Source: JADHLJ01 sp038116915 (lineage in GTDB: Bacteria; Pseudomonadota; Alphaproteobacteria; Thalassobaculales; Thalassobaculaceae). From it: a stretch of DNA of 12,654 nucleotides. The notes below the pieces were generated by a model that did not search any database, was not told where the DNA came from, and saw only the letters and a list, made by a program, of their open reading frames with translations. This document shows positions 6,641-12,654 of this stretch, piece by piece. The stretch's first letter is position 1; the number at the start of each line of letters is the position of its first letter. The stretch lies in assembly GCA_038116915.1 (NCBI GenBank), contig JAYOEU010000132.1, positions 1 to 12,654 of the forward strand, read 5' to 3'. The position numbers were made by a program, and so were the translations under genes.

Positions 6641-8956
6641 TTACGGACGGGTGACGAAACTGGCGATCACCTTCTTGTCGCCGGCTTTGTCGAAGGCGAT
6701 GTCGAGCTTGTCACCGTCGGCGGTACTGACCGTGCCCATGCCGAATTTCTGGTGAAAAACCCGGTCTCCCGGTGCGAATGAACTGGTGCCGGAGCGGTCG
6801 ACGAGATAGCCCTCCCCGTCGACAACGGGTGCCCGGGCGGTGCTGGTGCCGCCGCGCCGGCGGTAACCTGGCCCATACCGGCTCCCACCCATCGAACCAC
6901 CGCCCGGAAGCAGAACCTCCGGCTCGTCCCAGAGGTTGGCGCTTGCATGGGCGTTGGCGCCGAGCCCGCCGTAAAGACCGCTTTCGGTTACGATTTCCAG
7001 ATGTTCCTGCGGCAGTTCTCCGACGAAACGCGAGGGGATCGCGCTCTGCCAGGAGCCGTAGAGCCGGCGGTTGGCGGCGTGACTGATCTCCACCGACTTG
7101 CGGGCCCTGGTGATGCCGACATAGGCGAGACGCCGTTCCTCCTCCAGGCCCGTGGCCCCGTTTTCGTCGAGCGAGCGTTGGTTCGGGAACACGCCTTCCT
7201 CCCAACCCGGCAGGAACACCACGTCGAATTCCAGCCCCTTCGCCGCGTGCAGGGTCATGATGCTGACCTGGTCGCCGTTATTCGCCTCGGCATTTTCCAT
7301 GACCAGGCTGATATGTTCGAGAAATCCGCCGAGATTCTCGAATTCCTCCAAGGCGGTGACAAGTTCGCGAAGGTTCTCGAGCCGTCCCGGCGCTTCCGGC
7401 GATTTATCCGCCTGGAGCATGCCGGTATAGCCCGACTCGTCGAGCACAAGTCCGGCGAGATCGGCGTGATCCTCGGTTTCGGCGAGGCCGCGCCAGCGCT
7501 GGAAGTCGTCGACGACTTTCGCCAAGTCCTTGCGGGCGGCGGGCCGCAACTCGTCGGTCTCGATGATCTTGGTGATCGCCGCCCAGAAGGAAATCTGCTC
7601 GGCCCTCGCGAGATGATGCACGGCCTGGAGGCTGGCGGCCCCGATGCCGCGCTTGGGCTTGTTGATGATCCGCTCCAGCGCCAGATCGTCGTCGGGCTGA
7701 TTGATCACCCTGAGATAGGCGATGGCGTCGCGGATCTCCATGCGTTCATAGAAGCGCGCGCCGCCGATGACCTGGTAGGGCACGCCGAGGGTGAGAAACC
7801 GCTCCTCGAACTCGCGGGTCTGAAAGCCGGCGCGGACCAGGATCGCCATCTGCCGAAGCGGGGTTCCGGCCCGTTTCCGTGCCTCCACCTGTTCGCCGAC
7901 CACGCGGGCCTCTTCCTCGCCGTCCCAGACCCCGCGCAGGATCAGACGGTCGCCCTCGTCACCCTCGGTCCAGAGGGTCTTGCCGAGCCGGCCCTCATTG
8001 TGGCTGATCAGGCCCGACGCGGCGGCGAGCACGCGCGACGTCGAGCGGTAGTTCTGTTCCAGCCGGATGATCCGCGCGCCCGGAAAATCCTGCTCGAATT
8101 TCAGGATGTTCCCGACCTCGGCGCCGCGCCAGCCGTAGATCGACTGATCATCGTCGCCGACGCAGCAGATATTGCGCCGGCCCTGGGCCAGCAGGCGCAG
8201 CCAGAGATACTGGGCGACGTTGGTGTCCTGATACTCGTCGACCATGATGTGGCTGAAGCGGTCCTGATAGAGCCCGAGAATATCCGGATGCTCCTGGAAC
8301 AAGGTCAGGCAATGCAGCAGAAGATCGCCGAAATCGGCCGCGTTGAGGACCAGAAGCCTATCCTGATACTGGGCATAGATCTCGCGCAGCTTACCGCCGG
8401 CCAGGTCACCGGAATCCGAGCGGGAAACCTTGTCCGGGGTCAGGCCGCGGTCCTTCCAGCGTTGGATGACGCCCATCAGAACCCGCGCCGGCCATTTCTT
8501 GTCGTCGATCTCCTCGGCCTGCAGCAATTGCTTCAGCAGACGGACCTGATCGTCCGCGTCGAGGATGGTGAAGTTCGACTGCAGGCCCACCAGTTCGGCG
8601 TGCCGGCGCAGCATGCGCGCGCAGAGCGCGTGGAAGGTGCCGAGCCAGATCTGCTCGGCCATCGGGCCGATGATCGCCGCTACCCGCTCGCGCATTTCGC
8701 GCGCCGCCTTGTTGGTGAAGGTGACCGCGAGAACCGTCCAGGGCTTGGCCGCTCCGCTGGCCAGGAGATAGGCGAGGCGCGTCGTCAACACGCGGGTCTT
8801 TCCGGTTCCGGCGCCGGCAAGAACCAGGACCGGACCGTCCCTGGCCTCGACCGCCTCCCGCTGAACCGGGTTCAGCCCGGCCAGATACCGCGCGATCGGC
8901 GGCGCGCCGGGCGTTGAAGCCGTCGCTTGCGGCGTATAGGAGGGAGCTTCGGACAT
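6641..8956 (-). CDS. uvrD: UvrD/PcrA-type SF1A DNA helicase
   Basis: This 771-residue ATP-dependent 3'-5' DNA helicase acts in nucleotide excision and mismatch repair and in clearing replication obstacles. All superfamily 1A motifs are present: Q-motif LNPVQREAV (from about 28), Walker A AGAGTGKT (47-54), Walker B VDEYQD (239-244), motif III GDDDQSIYGWRGA (267-279), motif IV LEQNYRST (299-306), motif V TLHAAKGLEF (568-577) and motif VI VGITRAR (613-619). A Gly/Arg-rich linker (about 684-725) leads to a C-terminal PcrA/UvrD Tudor-like module (about 729-771) with GDRVFHQKFGMGTV. The start at ATG 8956 is preferred: the frame runs back to TTG 9040 (799 residues), but that 28-residue Arg-rich extension overlaps a likely promoter and has no ribosome site. 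A uvrD or pcrA label is equally fair. prmA follows after 19 bases. Confidence 0.95.
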   Translation of the reverse strand: MSEAPSYTPQATASTPGAPPIARYLAGLNPVQREAVEARDGPVLVLAGAGTGKTRVLTTRLAYLLASGAAKPWTVLAVTFTNKAAREMRERVAAIIGPMAEQIWLGTFHALCARMLRRHAELVGLQSNFTILDADDQVRLLKQLLQAEEIDDKKWPARVLMGVIQRWKDRGLTPDKVSRSDSGDLAGGKLREIYAQYQDRLLVLNAADFGDLLLHCLTLFQEHPDILGLYQDRFSHIMVDEYQDTNVAQYLWLRLLAQGRRNICCVGDDDQSIYGWRGAEVGNILKFEQDFPGARIIRLEQNYRSTSRVLAAASGLISHNEGRLGKTLWTEGDEGDRLILRGVWDGEEEARVVGEQVEARKRAGTPLRQMAILVRAGFQTREFEERFLTLGVPYQVIGGARFYERMEIRDAIAYLRVINQPDDDLALERIINKPKRGIGAASLQAVHHLARAEQISFWAAITKIIETDELRPAARKDLAKVVDDFQRWRGLAETEDHADLAGLVLDESGYTGMLQADKSPEAPGRLENLRELVTALEEFENLGGFLEHISLVMENAEANNGDQVSIMTLHAAKGLEFDVVFLPGWEEGVFPNQRSLDENGATGLEEERRLAYVGITRARKSVEISHAANRRLYGSWQSAIPSRFVGELPQEHLEIVTESGLYGGLGANAHASANLWDEPEVLLPGGGSMGGSRYGPGYRRRGGTSTARAPVVDGEGYLVDRSGTSSFAPGDRVFHQKFGMGTVSTADGDKLDIAFDKAGDKKVIASFVTRP

Positions 8957-9013
8957 CCGCCTCGTGACCCTGGTCGATACCGGACTGTAGCCGGTGTTTC
9001 TTGTAGATCGACC

Positions 9014-9040
9014 ATCATAGGGCGTGGCGCGGCGACGCAA
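9014..9040 (-). promoter_or_regulatory. Possible promoter of uvrD-prmA
   Basis: On the minus strand TATGAT (9014-9019) matches the -10 consensus at five of six positions. TTGCGT (9035-9040) could be the -35, with a short 15-base spacer. It lies about 58 bases before ATG 8956. The rest of the gap to the ClC gene (9041-9144) shows no clear terminator or gene. Confidence 0.38.
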
Positions 9041-9144
9041 AACCCCGGCGCCAAGGTCATCGTCCCGTTGCGTTTCCGGACTCCCGCCCGCGATTTTCAG
9101 CGCCGATCAGTGGGCGAATCGAAGCCGTTCGGACCTCGCGCGGA

Positions 9145-10914
9145 TCAGTGTTCCTCTTCCCGCAGCCGTTCCAGCGCCTTCGCATAGGCGGCCTCGGCGC
9201 GCATCACGTCACGCTCGTGGACACATCCGATCACGCGGCGGTTGGTCTCGTTGTCGAGGACGGCCAGCAGGGAATCCTCGGTGGAGGCAAAGACCTCCAC
9301 GAGCGATTGCAGGGGATCGTTGCGGTATACATACAGCTCCCGGGCCGCGATCAGATCGCCGATGGTCAAATCATCGTCGCGGCTGGTGTCGTATGCCAAC
9401 TCGCCCATGTCGTTCAGCATCAGGCGGCCGACAAAACCCGCATCGTCCTCGACGAAAACCTCGCCATGCGGCGCGCGCAGCAGGTTGGAACGCAGGGCCG
9501 GCAGGTCTTCGGACGAATTCATGACCAGATGGTCGTCCCGCATCAGGTCAACGGCCCTGGTTGTCGTCAGCGCGCCGACATCGTGTCCGCCCCGCAGGTC
9601 CAGCCCCCTGCGTCCCAGCATGTGCAGAAAATAGGACGGTCCGTGGAAGACGCGGATGAAGATCATGGCCATCACCACCGCCACCAGCACCGCGACGGTC
9701 AGCCGGTAGTCGCCGGTCAGCTCGAAAATCATCAGGGTTGTGGAAATCGGTGCCCCGAGCACCGCCGCCGCCGTCGCCCCCATGCCGACGATCGAGTAGG
9801 CGTCCAGCGAGGATGCGAGTTCGGGAAACGGGATGGCCGTGAGGACACCGAAGGTGCCACCAACCATGGCGCCGATGAACAGGGATGGGCTGACCACCCC
9901 GCCGCCGAAACCGGAGCCGAGACAGATCGCCGTTGCCAGAAGCTTGGCGGCGGCCAGCGCGACCAGCGTTGCCAGCAGATATTCTCCGTTCAGCGCCTTG
10001 TCCGTGGCTTCATAGCCGACGCCGAGGACCTCCGGGAACCAGAGCGCCATCAGCCCCACGGCGGCGCCGCCGAGCGCCGGGGCGGCCCAAAGTGGGGTTT
10101 TCAACCTCGCGTGCACGGTTTGCACAGCGGGAACAAGTCGGATGAAGGCGATGGCCACGAACGCGCAGACCACGCCCAGAAGAGCGAATGCCGGCATTTC
10201 CAGATACGAGGTGATTTCATGGCCGGTGATGATGAAGGCCGGAAAATCGCCAAAATAGATGCGCGAGATCACGGTGCCGGTCACGGAAGCGATGGCGACC
10301 GGCGCAAAGGCGGGCAGGGCGTAGTGACCGATAATCACTTCATGGGCGAAAAAAATCCCCGCAAAGGGTGTGTTGAAGGAGGCGGCGATGGCGGACGCCG
10401 CGCCAGCACCGAGGATGATCCGGGCTTGCGAGCGGTCGAGATCGAGGAACTTGCCGCAGAAGCTCGCAAGCGCGCTTCCGAGATGAATCGCCGGGCCTTC
10501 GCGGCCCACCGACGCGCCGCCGCCGATGGAAATCGCGCTGACGATGGCCGAAAGGAGACCGTCGCGCAGGGTCATCCTGCCCCCGTGAACGGCGCTCGCC
10601 TCGATGACCTCGGCCACGCTGTGCGGTCTGCGATCGCGCAATGCATATCTGACGAAGACGCCGACCAGCAGTCCCGCCAGGGCCGGCGCCACGACGACCC
10701 GCCAGGCCGGAAGGGATGCGGCGAGCGAGGCGAGATGCTCGGTCGGGTCGCCGAACGCTCCCGCCTGCACCAGGGAGATGAGTTCCCGGAAAAACACGGC
10801 GCCGAAGGCCGTGACCCCACCCACCACCAGAGCCAAGGCCGAGAGGCGCAACTCCTGGTCCTTTGCCACGGACAGAAACCGGGACCAGATCCGGATCGGC
10901 ATCGGAGCTTTCAT
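9145..10914 (-). CDS. ClC-family chloride channel/transporter with CBS domains
   Basis: This 589-residue inner-membrane protein belongs to the ClC chloride channel/antiporter family. About ten hydrophobic segments span residues 24-430. Family signatures are visible: VGREGPAIHLG (136-146) with gating glutamate E139 (E148 in E. coli ClcA), GSGFGGGVVSPSLFIGAM (333-350, the G-x-F-x-P-type selectivity segment), and Y428 in GPSYF (Y445 in ClcA). The internal proton glutamate, E203 in ClcA, aligns with V193 in GIFFAHEV; valine here is typical of channel-type ClCs. The first selectivity segment is atypical (RPHSVAEVIEA instead of GSGIPE), although serine is kept. A CBS pair, often nucleotide-binding, fills about 450-572, followed by a charged helical tail. 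The start ATG has AGGTGG nine bases upstream. It is divergent from the GNAT gene. Confidence 0.94.
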   Translation of the reverse strand: MKAPMPIRIWSRFLSVAKDQELRLSALALVVGGVTAFGAVFFRELISLVQAGAFGDPTEHLASLAASLPAWRVVVAPALAGLLVGVFVRYALRDRRPHSVAEVIEASAVHGGRMTLRDGLLSAIVSAISIGGGASVGREGPAIHLGSALASFCGKFLDLDRSQARIILGAGAASAIAASFNTPFAGIFFAHEVIIGHYALPAFAPVAIASVTGTVISRIYFGDFPAFIITGHEITSYLEMPAFALLGVVCAFVAIAFIRLVPAVQTVHARLKTPLWAAPALGGAAVGLMALWFPEVLGVGYEATDKALNGEYLLATLVALAAAKLLATAICLGSGFGGGVVSPSLFIGAMVGGTFGVLTAIPFPELASSLDAYSIVGMGATAAAVLGAPISTTLMIFELTGDYRLTVAVLVAVVMAMIFIRVFHGPSYFLHMLGRRGLDLRGGHDVGALTTTRAVDLMRDDHLVMNSSEDLPALRSNLLRAPHGEVFVEDDAGFVGRLMLNDMGELAYDTSRDDDLTIGDLIAARELYVYRNDPLQSLVEVFASTEDSLLAVLDNETNRRVIGCVHERDVMRAEAAYAKALERLREEEH

Positions 10915-10923
10915 GGATTACAA

Positions 10924-10929
10924 CCACCT
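10924..10929 (-). promoter_or_regulatory. Ribosome binding site of the ClC gene
   Basis: On the minus strand AGGTGG stands nine bases before ATG at 10914, supporting that start. Confidence 0.5.
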
Positions 10930-10948
10930 GCGAGCAACACGCCTTCGG

Positions 10949-10977
10949 GGTATACAGGCAGGACGGGACAACTGCAA
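10949..10977 (-). promoter_or_regulatory. Possible promoter of the ClC gene
   Basis: On the minus strand TTGCAG (10972-10977) and TATACC (10949-10954) are separated by exactly 17 bases. They lie in the 98-base gap between the divergent ClC and GNAT genes. The -10 matches four of six consensus bases and the -35 three of six. No promoter for the GNAT gene could be picked out on the other strand. Confidence 0.4.
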
Positions 10978-11012
10978 AATCGAGTTGAGCACTTCGGAGC
11001 CGGGACCGTGCA

Positions 11013-11498
11013 ATGACCCTTACAATCCGTCCAGCCACCCTTGAGGACGCGCCGACGGTGCATGGCTTTATCGTCGATCTCGCGGTGGTTCAGGGAGCCC
11101 GCGATCAGGTGCTCTCGACCGTCGAGGATATTGCGCGCGACGGTTTTGGGCCCGGTGCGATGTTTCATTCGATCCTGGCGGAAAATCAGGGCGAGGCGAT
11201 TGGGTTCGCGTCGTTTTACCTTACCTATTCGACCTGGCAGGGCCGCTCGGCGCTCTACGTCGAGGACATCATCGTCAACGACGCGGCGCGCGGCCTCGGT
11301 GTCGGGACGGCCATGCTGCGGGAACTCGCGCGGATCACGCTGGAGCGTGGTTGTTCGAAGATGGAACTGAGTGTCCGTGCCGAAAATACGGCCCGCGCCT
11401 TCTATGAGCGGCTTGGAATGACCCGCAAGGGGGACTGGCTTCCCTATACGATCGCCGGACCGGCGCTTGACCGGCTGGCGTCGGCGGGCGGGGAATAG
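11013..11498 (+). CDS. GNAT acetyltransferase, spermidine/diamine acetyltransferase-like
   Basis: This 161-residue GCN5-related N-acetyltransferase transfers acetyl from acetyl-CoA to an amine. It starts with the usual TIRPATLEDAPTV. A strand pair ending in SFYLTYSTWQGRSALYVEDI (67-86) has the Y-S-T-W-x-G-x-x-x-L-Y-x-E-D pattern of the SAT1-like (diamine/polyamine N-acetyltransferase) branch. The acetyl-CoA binding motif A, RGLGVGTAM, is at 93-101, and the C-terminal AFYERLGM motif is at 129-136. The polyamine substrate is an inference from this resemblance; thialysine or another small amine is possible. The start ATG has a loose GGGA nine bases upstream (GGAG also lies further up). Its stop is 18 bases from the GGDEF stop, tail to tail. 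Length is normal. Confidence 0.9.
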   Translation: MTLTIRPATLEDAPTVHGFIVDLAVVQGARDQVLSTVEDIARDGFGPGAMFHSILAENQGEAIGFASFYLTYSTWQGRSALYVEDIIVNDAARGLGVGTAMLRELARITLERGCSKMELSVRAENTARAFYERLGMTRKGDWLPYTIAGPALDRLASAGGE

Positions 11499-11516
11499 GT
11501 CGCCGCCGGTCAGCGA

Positions 11517-12530
11517 TCACTTCGGAAGCTTCTCTTCCGTCAGCACCTGGTTGCGGCCTTTCGACTTGCAAAGGTACAGCGCCTCGTCGGCCCGTTTCAT
11601 AAGATCGGAGAGCGGCTCGCCCGGCCGGTAGCGCCCGACCCCGACCGACAGGGTGATGGTGCCGAGATCCTCGTTTGTGCTGCGCTTCATGATCTTCTTG
11701 GCGCCGACCTGGATCCGTATGCGCTCGCCGATCTCCCAGGCCGTGCCGAGGTCCGCACCGGGAAGAATGACGGAGAATTCCTCGCCGCCATAGCGCGCGG
11801 CGATGTCTCTGTCCCGCACGCAGTCCATCAGCGTGCGGGCCACCAGCTTCAGGACCTGATCGCCGGTCGCGTGGCCGAAGCTATCGTTGAACTTCTTGAA
11901 GAAGTCGATGTCGACCATCAGCAGGCACATGGACTCCTTGTTGGCCTCGGCGGCGCTGGAAAGTTCCGCCAGGGACCGGTCGAAACACTTGCGGTTGGCG
12001 ATGCCGGTCAGTCCGTCGGTTTCCGCCTCGCGCTTGGAATCCTCCAGTTTCTCGCGAAGCGTGTCGATCTCGCTGGTGGATTCCTTGAGTTCGGCCTGCA
12101 ACGCCATGTTGCGTTCCTGCATGGCCTTGGTTTCGGCCATCAGCGAGGCAACGATCGATTTGACGTCGGCGCCGCGCGCGCCAAGACTGTCATTCGCCAT
12201 GGCGAGGGCCGCGCCGTATTTTTCCGCGCTCTCGCCGGCCTCACCGACCGTGGCGTTCAACCGATAGACGATGCTGTCCAGATCATCCCCGGCGCTGGCG
12301 ATCGCGCCCGAGGCCAATCCGGGCAGGATGTATTCCTCGAACAGGGACTGATTGCGGAATTTGTCGAATTCCTGGTCATTGCTGGCCATGATCTCGACTT
12401 GTCTGCGCAGCTCGGCATTGGTGCCGGTGACAAAAGCATACCAGACCGAATAATTTTCGGGCGTCGGTTCGATGGAGCGCTTCTGCATCTCGCGGAGCGT
12501 TTCCGCGCCATATTCTTGAGCTTGTTGCAA
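11517..12530 (-). CDS. GGDEF diguanylate cyclase
   Basis: This 337-residue protein is predicted to make cyclic di-GMP from two GTP. Residues 172-335 form the GGDEF domain: LTGIANRKCFD (174-184), LMVDIDFFKKFND (204-216) with metal aspartate D207, and the active-site loop RYGGEEF (246-252). The product-inhibition I-site RxxD (R239, D242) sits five residues before GGEEF, so both activity and feedback are expected. Residues 1-80 match the N-terminal helical region seen in many alphaproteobacterial GGDEF proteins (PTPENYSVWYAF at 22-33). Residues 90-170 are probably coiled coil. There is no signal peptide, membrane helix or known sensor domain, so it is cytoplasmic with unknown input. TTG 12530 is taken because an in-frame TAG lies 15 bases further up and AGGGA precedes it; ATG at residue 15 is the alternative. 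Confidence 0.93.
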   Translation of the reverse strand: MQQAQEYGAETLREMQKRSIEPTPENYSVWYAFVTGTNAELRRQVEIMASNDQEFDKFRNQSLFEEYILPGLASGAIASAGDDLDSIVYRLNATVGEAGESAEKYGAALAMANDSLGARGADVKSIVASLMAETKAMQERNMALQAELKESTSEIDTLREKLEDSKREAETDGLTGIANRKCFDRSLAELSSAAEANKESMCLLMVDIDFFKKFNDSFGHATGDQVLKLVARTLMDCVRDRDIAARYGGEEFSVILPGADLGTAWEIGERIRIQVGAKKIMKRSTNEDLGTITLSVGVGRYRPGEPLSDLMKRADEALYLCKSKGRNQVLTEEKLPK

Positions 12531-12611
12531 CGTTTCCCTGCCTCTCTATCGAATTCTTCCAGCGCGTCCCTCTAACTCGAAATGTACGGCCTTTGTGTAA
12601 GCCCGGATTTC

Positions 12612-12627
12612 CCAGATGACCATCTGG
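12612..12627. repeat. Perfect inverted repeat upstream of GGDEF gene
   Basis: CCAGATG-AC-CATCTGG has two perfect 7-base arms with a 2-base centre. It lies about 82 bases before the TTG start of the GGDEF gene, a position suited to a promoter-linked operator. A second, shorter palindrome CGAAGCTTCG follows at 12639-12648. The gene to the right is outside the window, so either neighbour could be the target. Confidence 0.38.
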
Positions 12628-12654
12628 TTTACGCGCTGCGAAGCTTCGATAAAG

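Noticed and set aside
6947..8917. A 656-codon open frame on the plus strand opposite uvrD
   Set aside because: It is a shadow of the GC-rich codon pattern of uvrD. Its product has no recognisable motif or plausible domain, while the opposite strand encodes a complete helicase.
9148..11016. A 622-codon open frame on the plus strand opposite the ClC gene, running into the GNAT start
   Set aside because: The product is rich in His, Gln, Arg and Gly with no hydrophobic core or known motif. The minus strand carries all ClC signatures. It is a composition shadow despite its length.
11480..11516. Possible bidirectional terminator between the GNAT and GGDEF genes (CGGCGG and CCGCCG arms)
   Set aside because: The arms are short and far apart, the left arm lies inside the GNAT coding end, and there are no T-tracts on either side.

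Overview
The window is a compact bacterial chromosomal segment of about 60% GC by eye. It most likely comes from an alphaproteobacterium, possibly of a Rhodospirillales-type lineage. The support is the map-radC pair, a DUF1223 exported protein, a divergent PrmA, GC-rich codon use and frequent GTG/TTG starts. Genus-level assignment is not possible from sequence reading alone. No tRNA, rRNA, insertion sequence, integrase, CRISPR array or phage gene was found.

Layout. Positions 2-475 (+) hold the C-terminal half of an MFS transporter cut by the window edge. A 173-base regulatory gap with a perfect inverted repeat leads into a 408-residue two-module pentapeptide-repeat protein (649-1875, +). Facing it tail to tail is a protein with a divergent class III nucleotidyl cyclase domain (1936-3054, -). 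Upstream of that on the minus strand come radC (3201-3902) and map (3958-4758), then an exported DUF1223 thioredoxin-fold protein (4886-5659), prmA (5737-6621), a uvrD/pcrA-type helicase gene (6641-8956) and a ClC-family chloride transporter or channel with C-terminal CBS domains (9145-10914). Divergent from the ClC gene is a GNAT acetyltransferase (11013-11498, +). It converges on a GGDEF diguanylate cyclase (11517-12530, -), whose upstream region ends the window.

How the genes work together. map-radC is a tight pair and may be co-transcribed with the cyclase gene. uvrD-prmA is separated by only 19 bases and probably continues into the DUF1223 gene. These are housekeeping functions: N-terminal methionine removal, DNA repair and ribosomal protein L11 methylation. 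Two proteins belong to nucleotide second-messenger families: the GGDEF protein, predicted to make cyclic di-GMP and carrying an intact active site and I-site, and the divergent class III cyclase. The cyclase keeps both metal-binding aspartates and the transition-state arginine but lacks the usual purine-selecting and transition-state asparagine residues.

Most unusual part. The convergent pentapeptide/cyclase pair (649-3054) is the least ordinary part of the window and the best candidate for something undescribed. Nothing in the sequence proves that the two proteins act together. The remainder looks like ordinary core genome.
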